A DNA stretch of 64,000 nt from assembly GCA_963854835.1 (NCBI GenBank), contig OY978526.1, positions 89,993,846-90,057,845 on the forward strand, read 5' to 3'. The notes below the pieces were generated by a model. The model saw only the letters and a list, made by a program, of their open reading frames with translations. It was not told the DNA's origin and did no database searches. Position numbers and translations under genes: made by a program. This DNA comes from Megamerina dolium. Taxonomy: Eukaryota > Arthropoda > Insecta > Diptera > Megamerinidae. This document shows, in pieces, positions 25,895 through 39,500 of this stretch; within the stretch, counting starts at the first letter, position 1, and every line of letters starts with the position of its first letter.

Positions 25895-27511
25895 TTGCCA
25901 TTTGCCTATACATTTACTTGATATAATGATATTAAGAGGTACAAGTAACTAAAAAGAACTATCCATATATCACTTAAATCGGATGGACATCAAAGAATAC
26001 AAATGTGGATATATGTATCTAAACCTCTAATCGGGATGTCATACAATGAGCAATGTCATTTCCTTAAGCTGTCTACATTTGTGGAAATTTTGAAACGTCT
26101 CGAATAATACATATTTTGCTACTGCAAATTCTAATATTTTGAAAATCACAAATAAAAAGTGTCACACAATTCTGAAACATTCGTATTAAAGAAAAAAAAA
26201 AAAATAAATAATTTATTTAGCTACAAATTTTCACATATTTTGTGGTGTCTGGTTTTTTCTCAAAATGTATTGAAAAAAAAAAAACCATATAAATAACGCC
26301 AATATCAACAACAGCATAAATAAATCAATATACACGTAAAATTTCAATTTTACTGGCAAAAGGCGTATAATGAAGTAGTTTAATTTTTGCTTGTTTCGGA
26401 TGGTTTAGCTCATAAACGATTATTGCCAAAGTCGAGATATTTCGATAATCATTGTATTATAATGCAATGTTAATTTTTAAATGGAAATCACAATATCGTG
26501 TTTTCGTTTGTTTATGGACACTCAGGCACTTTAATGTACGTCCAGCTTGTTTGTACGTCCAGTTTGTTTTGAAGATGTATTGTAAATACTATGCGCTACC
26601 AATAAATATGTGTATGCACATGAATGTAAGATTTTGTGTGTATTTACAACAGCAACAGCAACAGCAACAACAACACAAACATCAACTTATCGAACATTAC
26701 CACCGTTGAAACGCATGAATTGATAATTCATTTACTAAAATTGTTGTCTGCACACTTTTACTTTAAGCGGAAAGAGAGAGTGAAATTTTACGTGTATATT
26801 TATTTATTTATGCTGTTGTTGATATTGAAGTTATTTATTTGGTTGTTTTTTTCCATACATTTTGAGAAAAAGCCAGCCACGACAAAATATGTGAAAATTT
26901 GTAGTTAGCGAGAATTACGGTGATACAGCAATGTCATCAACAGCAGCAATAGCAACAACAGCAGCAGCAGCAGCATTAGTAGTAATAAACGATTATCAAC
27001 ATCACCAACAACATTATGAATAATGAATATAATGAATTTATACCGGCTATTTGTTTGTGAATTTTTCTTCTACGTTTTTTTTTTTGTTTTTGTTTTTTAT
27101 TACTAATGCGCTCTTCCTTTAAATATTTTTATTTTTAATTTTTTTCACGTTTGCTGCACCACATTATTCGAAATTTTTCCAGTAATCATAATTTTCTTCA
27201 TATAAATGTAATAACTCTTATTTTAACGAATAATAACAGTATATATAGTGCGTGTGTGTGCAAAATTTCAAATTAACATATTATTGTTCTATATAAAAAA
27301 AAAAAAAAAAAAATTAAAAATACACTAAGTTATTATTTTAATCATCATAAAAGTTTAGATTAGTTAAAAAATTTGCAAAAAAAAATTTTTTACCAAAATA
27401 CAATTAATAATATAACAAAAAATTAATACATTTTTAAAGTGATAATAAAAAACAAAAAACCGATTACAAAGTAAACCTTAAAAAAAGCAGAAAACTCCAC
27501 AGTTGGTCAAA
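25895..27511. other. upstream region of the secreted-protein gene
   Basis: Includes a CAG/CAA run near 26650-26680 and another at 26938-26980. A TATATATAG motif near 27240 is a possible core promoter element, but the region is too AT-rich to be sure. A 5' UTR exon may lie here. Confidence 0.3.
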
Positions 27512-27554
27512 ATGAATTTCATCGTAATTGGCATGCTAATTATGCAAGCCGCAA
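27512..27554 (+). CDS. signal-peptide exon of the secreted-protein gene
   Basis: The ATG in the context TCAAAATG opens [14 protein letters not shown], then the donor GTAAGT at 27555 follows. A perfect donor right after a hydrophobic leader is a common arrangement in insect secreted-protein genes. It joins 57558 in phase 1 (A + GA, Arg). No other good acceptor in the same phase with coding downstream was found in between. Confidence 0.6.
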
Positions 27555-30500
27555 GTAAGTACATTTACGTATTTAATGATAATGGTGTTGGTATTTAAAT
27601 ACATACATACACTTAAGTATATACACATACATACATATAAAATACTTCATTTGGCATATCACACCAAAAATTCACGGGGTGCTTTCAATTAGGAATCATA
27701 ATTGTTATATGTATGTATTATTAAAGAAAAGAAAAAAAAAACCAATAATTTTTTAAATTTAATAAAAATTAAATTATTATGCTAAGTAGTCATAAAGTAA
27801 AAGCCTGTAACCTATAACACTATCTATAAAATACAGAAAACAAAATAAGACCATCACCGTCGTCCTCCTTGTTTTTAAGTAGTACATAAAAAGAAAATTA
27901 TAAAAAAAAAAAATTTATTCATAGTACAATGCGACCCACAGCAGCTAATAGCTGATTTCCGAATTCATCAGAACGTGAAAACCAATATCTCGAAAACGAT
28001 TGGGCATTTTACCAAATTGTTTTTCAACAAAATGTAGGCTCTAAGCTCATAATAGGTTCTATTCTTAATACGATGCGACCGACAGAAGCTAGAAGCTTCT
28101 ATGCTTGAAATTATGAAGAATGACAAAATTTTTCCGAATCCATCATTAACCAATATCTCGAAAATGGTTGGGCATTTTACCAAATTGTCTTTCAACAAAA
28201 TGTAGGCTCTAAGATCTTAACCTTAAGCCTCTCTAATCCTCATAATTATTGTATTTGGAGTTGTGTCTTAAAAAAGGGATTTTTGTTCGTTTTTCCAAGA
28301 TATCTGAAATTATGAGGAATGACAAAATTTTTCCGAATTCATCAGCCTATGAAAGCCAATATCTCGAAAACGGTTGGGCATTTTTCCAAATTGTCTTTCA
28401 ACGAAATATAATTTCTAATCCACTAAAACCTCATAATTATTGTATTTAGAGTTAAATGTCTTAAAAAAGGGATTTTTGGTCGATTTTTTAAGATCCAATC
28501 TCACCGTTTGAGCACGATAATTTGATGTTGAGATATTTCAACGATCCTAAATACCTTCAAGAGTGCGTATGCTATTGATAATGGGTTTGATCAGTCGAAA
28601 GCTAAACCCACACGGAGCAATCAAAGATGAAAGACTTGGCTTTTTAAAAACTGTAATTAGTTTCCACTCACTGATTGACTAAGGTCGCAGGACAGGGCAC
28701 AACTGGAACATTTAGCAATTTAGGAATCCCACTTGAAACACAAATTGAGTGTACTAATTTCCAATGCTGTCCAAAGAAGAAGATGCATAGAATACCACAT
28801 CTGTGGAATAGCAAAGTAGTTGTGGACCACACTTGGCAAGAATCGTTCAATCTGACTTACTAACCTTAACAAATGAAATATCTTGACCATTCAGTGTACG
28901 AATTGTCACAGGCCACTGCATAATATGCATTTTTTAAAACGTCAAGGTCTAAGGAAAGATTATCATTGCAGAATTAAATAGTTTTGCAAGAAATGTGCTA
29001 CCCACGATCTTGAAATTTCTCAACTCTGACTTTACGGTGCATGGTTTTGTTTAAGTTGAGCTATAATTTTATTTAGAACCGATTATTGAAAATCTTTACT
29101 TACTTATTTACTTACTTATGTGGCTATTACAACCGAAAATGAATTTACGCCGAATCTAGCATGCTTCGCTAGCCAGCTCTTTCCTTCGCTAGTTGGCGCC
29201 AGTTAGAAATTCCAAGCGCTGTAAAGTTCTTCAGTACTTGATCTTTTCATCGGAGATTAGAACTTAGAATTTAATATCGAAAAGATTTTTCTTTCGAACG
29301 ATACTCACCTGTCGGCAAGCAATTGGCAATTCTTCCGACAGTAACAACTTGCCATGAAAAAGCTTCTTAAAGAACTCTGTGACAAAGCTCAGAAAAAGTG
29401 ATGTCACAAGTGTTCTGCCGTTCGGAACCGGCTAAAATAAGTAGGTCCATTCTAATACTGTCCAAAATTTAAGACGCACAACAGTAATGGAAGAGAAGCT
29501 CGGCCGATGAGCCCTTTGGGGCTTTAAGTGCCACATATTTATTTTTTTTTTTTAGAACTTCCTCTTCTGCGTCGTCCAACAGCGGGATCCGAATATAACA
29601 CTTCCTTAGCCGGAGCGTGTTTTTCCATTCGCTCGATATGACCTAGCCAGAGCAGCTGCTGAATTTTAATGCACTTTACTATGTCGGTGTCGGCATTCAG
29701 GTCATACAGCTCATGTTTGCACCTTATTCGATACTCGCGACCAGCACAAATAGGTCCAAAGATCTTGCGTATGACTTTTCTCTAGAAAAATCCGATCAAG
29801 CTTCGGTGCCATATGTAAGGACAGGCATGATGAGAGACTTGTGGTCTGACTTGAAAACCTTTTATTTCGCAAATAAGAAAAATTAGTTGTAAATATTGGT
29901 GTGGATTTACTCCATATAATATTGCTTAGAATAATTATCTAAAGATCTTTCAGACAAGTAGTTTTTGTAGAACGCATTATTGTAAAATTTTGTATCAGAT
30001 CACATTGTACTACATACGACTATATGATTAAATGTACTTATCTGCATGTGCAGATGTCAGTACCAATGATTGCCCAAATTACATACATATTTCATCATAA
30101 TTTTCATCGAGTTTATAACGTCTGTTCATGTGACATAATCTTATAAGCATCTAGTAGAACAAGTTAGTATAGCCAAATGGCCTAAATATTGTAGTGTACT
30201 CGTATATTATATACAATATCATTCAGAAATAAACTAAACACTTATTGGTAATGCATCTTTAAAAGCTAACGGCGTAAGCACACATTCACATAATTTTACT
30301 CATCACTAAACAGTACAATGAGAACAAACATATTAAGCATAAATAATTTAATCACAATGATTACCGTATAATGATGCACTGTGTGTAACGCTGCATTTCA
30401 ATTTAGCTGTAATTTTTTAATTTTTTTTTTTTATTTACTAGTCTAGCAACTTCTTGTTGTATATTGTCTAACCGCATTGTGTTATTAGAATAAGTGTAAC

Positions 30501-33500
30501 AAGTGTGGTAATACAAATCGATGTATGGTAATTATATACAGGTACAATAAGTTTTCAAAAATAAATAAATGTAAGGTACTTATAGGCCCTGCAGGTTCCT
30601 TTGACCGAGCTTCTCTTCCAGTGCTGTTGTGCTTTTGAAATTTGAACAGCATTCGAAGGGACCTACTTATATTAGCAAGTTCAGAAATGCGGAGCTCTTG
30701 TGACATGATAATTTTTGGGCTTTGTCACAGAGCTCTTTTAGAAACTTTTTCACGGCAAATTGTTATTGCCGCAAGAATTGCCAATCACTTGCCGATAGGT
30801 GGGTACTCCTTCGAAAGGAAAATCTTTTCGATATCAAAGTTGTGCTTCAGCCGTCGATTGAACCCATGACCTACAGATGAGAAGGCTAACACGCTAACCA
30901 CCGCATCCACTGCAATATGTCTACTATAAATTATTCTTTCAAGTCAGCACTAACGTAATTATTTGATTAAAGTACACAGTAAAGATTAAGTACATTTAAT
31001 CAATTTACAAGGTCTCAGAAAGCCATATGTAAAAATGTTAAATTTGATGATAATATTTCTATTCCATTTATTTTTTTAGTCGTCCATTAATTTTTTACAT
31101 GCACTATAAATGGCGCTCATTTTTAAGAGTAATACTGATACATCATGGAACAGAGGGTGACAGTGTCTTTGTATGGAAGTTAGATTTTTAGGAAAATACC
31201 TAAAAATTTTGAATAACTCTCAAATTTTATCTTGTAATAAGTCTGTTAGCTGGCTGTGCTTCATAACGGTAACATCAGCAACCCATTCTCCACCAATGCG
31301 AGCGTAAGGCAAGGTTGCCCCTGTCGCCCTTTCTCTTCGTCATCGTCCTGGACGACGTCATGTGTCAACTTACCATGCACAGGAGAGGAATCGTATGGGA
31401 TTTTAGCAGGCACCTGGAGACTTTGGATTTCGCCGACGACATCTGCATCCTCTCACACAAACTTATCGACATGCAAGCGAAGGCGGACAGCTTAGTCGCG
31501 CTGGCACGTACTGTCGGAATGGAGGTCAACATCGCAAAGACCACGGCCATGAGAGTTAATCACAAAAACGACGGATGCCCGGTGGAATTTGTTGAAAGCT
31601 TCTGTTACACCGGCTGCATTATTACGGCAGACGGCGGAGCTAATGAAGATGTCAATTGCAGGTTAAACAAAGCAAGGGCGTCATTCGGGCGACTGCATGC
31701 AGTGTGGGCGAGCTCGCGAGTCTTCAGGCGCACAAAACTGCGAATATTCAGCTCATGTGTGAAGTCAGTATTGTTGTATGGACTGGAACCCGCAAGGGAG
31801 CAGAGGTCGAGGTCGGCCAAAAATACTTGGAGTAGATCGATATTGCGCGAGCTAGCCGATGTCAACAAAACATGGGACGGCGCAAAAATAACAGCACAGA
31901 ACCGTGTACGATGGAAGAGTCTTGTTGAAGCCCTATGCTCCCAAGAGGAGTAAACAAGGAGAAAAAAAAAATAAGAGTAGGCGTGATCCTATCGAACAGT
32001 TTATAGCGGATTGGACACTTTTTTTCATATATTTTTACACTTATTTGTGCATATTTTTTCTGGAGCTTATAATCGAATATCATATAACATATGTACATAG
32101 ATTTCCTATCATATGCTATAACTCATAATCGTATGTGGTTTTTCGATGACTAAATACTTAAAAGCCTCAACCGTATAACATTTATAATAAATGTATGTGC
32201 AAATTATTCATAAATCATTAAATAATTTAATTCACAAAATCATATATTTATGAACTACTTGCATACGAGAATTTATATTAGGGTGGTCCTTGACTTGAAT
32301 TGTGTATGACTTAATCGTAGTTTTTGAAAGTAAATCCCTATATTCATTAAAGTCCTATAAATGATGCCCAACGTTTGGGTTGCCCAAAAGGGCTCGCCAT
32401 GCCAGAGATTGTCGATAAAATCTATGGACGATCGCAGAATGAAAGTGTGTGAGGTGTGTGATGCAAGGCACGATTTGTAATATATATTCGTTATATATTA
32501 ATTGCTAATTGTCTTTGGTTGGGCAGAAGCCTGGGGAGAGCTCGTAGATTTATGGCACCCTCAAAGGTGGTTTGAAATTAATGAGGGATTTTAAAAACGA
32601 AAATGAGCCGAAAGAAAATTATTTGGTATTACAGTATTACAGAAGAAGAAGAAGAACTGATAGAGGTGGAAGTTATATTTCGCATTCGTAGAGGCAATTC
32701 CTGTGCAGCTACGAAAATATTTGTATATTTTTGGGTTTTTTTTTAATTTGGATCCCCTTAAGGGACCGAAATAAGGGTTAGTATACGATGGATAATGGTG
32801 AGATGATACGATGGAAAAGTGAGTGAGGGTTGTTTATAAATTTTAACTCGTTAAAGACACCCTCGGAAAGTTTCACATTTGTAATGAAGCCTCCCTAAGA
32901 AGTGGAGATAGGGAGTTAGTGCAATATGTTTCAGAAAAATTTTGAGGTGTGGTAATTAATAAGGCCTAGTCGTACATTTGAACCATGTAGAGGCGAAAGT
33001 TTATAATTAAATACTTAATAAGAAATTTGTTGAAAATGATGAGGGCTCGTGAGCGTATTCTAAAATTTCAGCAATCGGCTTAAATTTTAAATTTTATTTA
33101 TATATTGTAGTTTTTTGTCAAATCGAATTTGTTCAGCCTATGAAAGCTAGGGAAAATATATTTTTCTAAATAACGGCCACCTTAATGTACATATGGTACA
33201 TATGGTATATGCGATTTCACATGTTCATATCTGCATAAAAGGAATTAAATATGATGACACAATTTTTTATTGTTGTTGTTATTGGACATTCTACACGTAT
33301 TTGCTGTTGTTGTATTTTACAAACGCTATAATAATGATTCACTTTTCAAAATAAACATAAATATGTGGAAGAAGAAGAAGCAATCAAAATCATTTGCTCT
33401 TTTTATGTACAAGGTTTGATCAATAGTTATAGCGCATTTTATCAAAGAAGAAATAAAATTAAAAAAATAAATAAAAAATACGCACACACACACTCATAAA

Positions 33501-36500
33501 ATATGTAGAAATACTTTTCTAAACTTGTAAAGGTCAACAACTTCACCCAAAAAAAAAAAAAAAACAAAAACTACATATATGTATACATACAGGTAGTTAT
33601 ATACATATGTAGCTACACATTGTAGCTACATATGAATGTATAAACCATTGCTTGGTCAAGATTATAGTACAGGGAAAAGAAAACATGTTAGACAGTGGTA
33701 AGAAAAAATGCCTCATTGATTAAATTATAATACTTAAATGTGCTAATATATATTTAAATTTAATTAAAATATGTGTTTACAAGAGTATTGTGCTCAGCGG
33801 ATGTTTAGTATACATTGAAACGTTTCTGAATACAAATTGACTGATATTCGGTGTGACAAAATGGAGACAACGAATCAATCATATCAATGAACACATACAC
33901 ACACATATATACATACATATACATACATAACTACGATAGACTTGACCGTTTGAGTGTGTACCACGAGTATATTAGGCTTATTTAAGTATAATAATTTTAA
34001 CAGTGAATGATGGTAATAATAATAGAAATAAAATAACTCAAATAATACGATAATAATAATAATAATAATAGGTAGTTTAAGTTATTTATTTATTTTGCTT
34101 TATTTTTTCCAAAAGGAATAACATTTCCTTTATTCAAATGAAGGTTGAGTTCACTTCGATGGTGCTCTCATGTAAGTTGACTAGTGTTTTATTGTATATA
34201 TTGATATGATGAACTATTATTGAAGGTATCAAGTGTATTTATAATGATTCAAATATTTTTGTGGTTTCATGCAAAAAAAAAAAACCCCAAATATACATAC
34301 ATATATATGTACCTATACAATTCACAAATTAAACTAACAATAAAACTAATAAAATTTTCATAACTGATGCATTCATGTTGGTTGTTAATTTTTGTTCCGG
34401 ATTTATTGCCAACCTTCAATTTTTTTTTTGGTTTGTTATAGCTTTCGTTAATTTAAATGTTTTAAATTTTCAACGATATTATTTGATCATTCAAAATAAA
34501 AAATATATGTTTAAAATTTATTTAGATTATAAGATCAACATTTATTGAACCGAACAATGTACGTATACACGTAATATTTAGGTACATGAGGGTATATAAA
34601 CATTTAACATTTAGAATGAGATCAAATGTTGTTAATTACAGGAAATTGTTTCTCTTGGTGCTAAACACGTATGAATACTGTTATTGTGACTAAAAAGTAA
34701 AGCGAACATAATTTTTCAGTGTGTAAAAAACGAATATTTTTTCATATTGGACTGGAATCGAATGGCATTTCGATTAGGTTAGGTTGTGTGGCTGCCCTCT
34801 CTCTGAGAGAACACACTTAGCCCAGAAAGGCCCATTGTGATACCACTGAGCTTCTCTTCCAATACTGTTATCCGTGTTATATTTGGACAGCCTTAGAAGA
34901 AACCTCCTTATATTATCCGATTCCGAACGGCAGAACCCGTCACCCGTGACGTCACTTTCACTTAGTTTTTGTCACAGAGCAAATTGTTACTGCCGAAAAA
35001 ATTGCAAATTCTTGCCGGCAGGTGCGTACTATTCGAAAGCAAAATCTTTTCTAGGATTGAACCCACGACTTAGAGATCAGAAGGCCAACGTACTAACCAT
35101 TGAGCTACGGCACCCACGGCATTTATTTATTATAAATATTTACATAATATATACTATCATTAAACACATTTGACTTAGCCATTCTGTCTTTGATTTTAAA
35201 GCTCACTCTACATTGAAGATATATGTTAATATAATATAATATGACTGATACAGATAAATATCTTCTAAATAAAAAACTTACCTGGGAAAGTCACATCAGC
35301 TACATTACAATAAAGGCAACAAAAGCCTAATGGGTAGCAAAGAATCCCTAGGCAAAACAAGAAGCCTTTGCCTCAAAGATCACATTCTGGATTTACAAAC
35401 ATTTACAAACAGATGGTATGTTCTCTTCTTCATCTTGTGGGCCAAACCACAAAGTGAAACTGCAAAAAAAGCTCTAAATTTACACAGACTGTCCAACTTC
35501 CATTATTATACCAGCGACTCTGCAACGAATGCACAACTTTTGGGTCGTCACACAATTTGTAGAAGAATCAAAATTCTTTCAGATTTCCACGCAGTCTGAA
35601 AGGCTCTAACAGGCCATCTAACAAAAATTATTACTATTCTAACTAGGTTGCCAATGCTCAAAGGTCCAAAGCGGAAATGTGGAAGCATACGCAGAAGCAG
35701 GATTAGAAGTAAAAATTCCTTACATGCTACTATGATATGTTCTTTCTATGGTTATAATTAAAAGTAATGCAAATATTATTGACCTTCAATAGAAAAAAAA
35801 AATCGAAGAGGTTCTTAAACAAATCAGGATAGACCTAAAACTTCTTTGTGCTGCGACAACTATAATAATTATAATTATAACAAATAAATCTTTAATACCG
35901 CGATTCATATACTCGACTTGTGTAGTTTTAGGCTGATCAAAAAACAATTGGGTAGTATTTATCGTGAGCACCTGCCTGATGGCCAAATCTCACGACGTAC
36001 AAAGCGTATGTATTAATTTGAAGCGTTTATAAGCACCCCGTAGGATTGAAAAATCAGAAACCAACCTTAAGGTTCCTACCAATTGGGGCACGTTGGATGT
36101 ACTACCCTCCTTGGTGGGGATCGAGGCCTAACTAACACCTCTTCTGATCTAAGGAGTCAGCACCGTGGTTGAGCATTGATGATGCTGATGATGATGCAAC
36201 TCCACATCGAGTACTTCGCGCCTTTGCCGTGGAATACTCTACCCGCGTGTTCTTTGGGTTACCACAACCACCATTTAAACCTCCCCGAAAGGCCGTTCCC
36301 AACGATCAGTTTGAAGGGATTTCAACCTGATCATCCGTGGTACCAACTTTAGTGAGACCTCGTAGCTGAAGTTACTACCACCTTCACCCCATTCGGCTCC
36401 GGCCTGGTGGCCGGAAGCTGGTCGGACAGTTTAATCTGTTTCGAATTTAGTATGCCCGGTAAAACTGAGACATACTCGGGCGTTATTCGTTTTAAATTGA

Positions 36501-39500
36501 ATATCTTATTAGCTGCACAGAATTAGTTAATCTCTTAATGGTAGGAATCTTTCAGTCTCGCTTAATAAAGAAAACTAATGGTAATATATGACTTTCCAAT
36601 GAGATTAACAATTTTTTTTTTCGAAATGAAAACAATAAAATATGAATAAAATATTTTTCTTATCACGATAGGAATATTATGTGATATTTTAAATTCGTCT
36701 TATGCCTTTTATCAAAAGTTACTTGCACTCAGAGTGGTTTTAAGAAAATCTGCACGCAAGGTCTTTCTTTTTTTTATGTCTTTAAAATGTATCTGCTAGG
36801 TATATTGGGATATTGATATATATTTAAATATGGAGTATATCGAAATAGAATCAACCCTCACACTCAAATTGAAATCATAGTTTTATAATAAATATTGGAT
36901 TTAATAAATTGATACTATTGAACAAGTAATAAATAATTACAAAATTATTGCATAAAAGCAAAAAAATTTATTGCTACAATTTTTTTCATAATATTTTATT
37001 GTATTAATTTGAATATGTCCATATTTTTTATTAGCCTATACTACAAGTGTTATTCAAAATTTGTTGTACACACATATACAAAGTGCCTTAAGTACATGTA
37101 CGAGTATTAGGTAGATGACATAATTAGTAGCTCTAATTTTCATTTGTATTTCGTACTTACATTAGAGAGAAAGTGTTGCGAATAATTTGTTGTAATTATT
37201 TCAACATTATAATGATATGTCATACATGTACATTAGGGCCAGTCAAATAGTAGGGTGAAAAAAAAATCGAGACAAATCATTTAGAAAAAAAAAACCGTCG
37301 AAAAAGCAATTTTGATTAACTATTTAAATATTTTATCAAATTTGTTTTATTGCAATTTTTTTTGTTAAAACACGGAGGTCAAAATTGATTCTAAACCGAA
37401 GAATTCTTGGGCAAATTTATTTAAACTTATTGATAGTTTCTTTTTTTAATTTTTGCTATACACTTTGTCAACAACAATTTGCCCCACCCTAATAGACGTA
37501 CATATGTGTACATAATTCGAGCATGCAGTTTTTTGTCATATTTTAATTTTAGTTATATATAGAGATGATACATATCATTAACATACTCCAAGTATTTCTT
37601 ATAATGTTATGAAGACATTGCACTGAGTATTGTATGTACATACGTACATATACAATATTGTAAGTAAATTATAAAATTATCTAATATCAATCATGATTTA
37701 AATATTATATAAACTTATGAAAACAAACACAGTTGTTTAATTTTAAATTTTTATATAGATTAATTGTACAATAAATAGAGTAAAAATGACTTCATTTATA
37801 TGAGTATATATACATACTATGTACTATATATGTACTATATATGTTAGCTCAGCGGCCTAAATTTAAATATCTATTTGCGTACAAATATTCGTTGCCTACA
37901 AATAAGGTCATTAAACACTATAATTCTTTTATTTTTGGACTGTTTTAATTGATTGTTATCACTTGCACAGTGGGAATTTTATGAAATCTAGGAGAACAAA
38001 AATTAATTTCTTGGTAGAATAATAAAATAATTGGTATATATTTCTGTATGAGTAAGAAAATTAGCAAATGATCAAACTAAGACTTAATAATTTTGTAGTA
38101 TAGTTATTATTGCTTTTATCTGAAAAAATGGCTGTATTTCTTTTTTTTTTAAGGTGCTGTTTTTTTAAGTCAATATGAAAAGTAAGTATTTAATGCCCCT
38201 TTGGTGCGATTTTTATTGTTTTACTGAAAGTTGTCCAAAGAGATTTAAACGTGACACTCTAAAGCTTGAAGAAACATAAAATATTAGACGGGGCACTGTG
38301 TGATATGGTTATACGAGGGCGGTCCCAGTACTACCCGACCTGACTTATAGATGGCGGCAGTAGTTTGAAAAAAATTACTTTGGTGAAGAGTGGCAACCTT
38401 ATAAAAAATATGTTTTAAATTTCACGGCGCCACGTTGTTTAGTATTTTTTTTTTGGAGCCATCGAAAGTTAATGACCTCAGTGAATTTTAAAAATATGGA
38501 ACAAATTGGTCACCGTTATGTAATTCAATACTTTCATTTGAAAGGTCTTAGTCCAACGAATATTAAGCCGAACTAGATTCTACTTTGGGTGAGTCTGCTC
38601 CTTCGTTTATGACCATAAAATATTGGGTGGCAGAGTTTAAAAGAGGTCGTACGAGCTGCCAAGACGAACACCGTAGTGGTCGACCAATTGAGATGGCCAC
38701 GCCAGAAACGGTTAAGAAAATCCACAAAATGGTATTGGATGATCGTCTGGTGAAGGTGCGTGAGCTAGGTGAAATTGCAGGCATTTCAAAAAGTGCTATA
38801 CATCGTATATTGACCGAAAATTTAGAGATGAAAAAGCTGTGTGCAAGATGGGTGCCGCGTTTGCTCACCATAGAACAAAAACAACGTCGTGGAGATGTTT
38901 CTATAGAGTGTTTGGCGATGTTTCACAGTAATAAAGCCAAGTTTTTGCATCGCACCTCACACCTGAGACAAAGGACCAGTCAAAACAGTGGACTGAAAGG
39001 GGAAAATCGTGTCCAAAGAAGGCGAAGACAGTTCCATCTGCAGGCAAGGTTATGCCGTCTGTTTTTTAGAATGAATGTGGGATAATTTTTATTGATTATC
39101 TTTAAAAAGGAAAAACAATCAATGGCGAGTATTATGCTAAATTGTTGCAGCGTGATAGTTAAAGAAAAGAGACCGTATTTGGCGAAAAAGAAAGTGTTGT
39201 TTCATCAAGACAATACGCACCAAATCACACATCCGCTATTGCGATGGCCAAAATCAATAAGTTTGAGCTCAAATTGCTTCAGCACGCACCCTATTCCCCA
39301 GATAATCCATCGGATTATTTTCTATTTCCAAATTTGAAAAAAATGGCTTGGTGGTAGAAGATTTGCAAACAATGAAGAGGTGGAGCCGGCGGTAGATGGC
39401 TATTTTAATGAACTAGACAGTTCATACTATAAACAGTGTATCGAAGCTATAGAATAACGCTAGGAAAAGTATATATAGCTAAAAGGAGATTATGTTGAGA

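Noticed and set aside
29555..29870. Bacterial or horizontally acquired GC-rich island
   Set aside because: The higher GC comes from LINE coding sequence; minus-strand translation gives reverse-transcriptase motifs.
31256..31953. A host protein-coding gene in the intron
   Set aside because: The ADD box, frameshift, internal deletion and poly-A tail identify a dead LINE.
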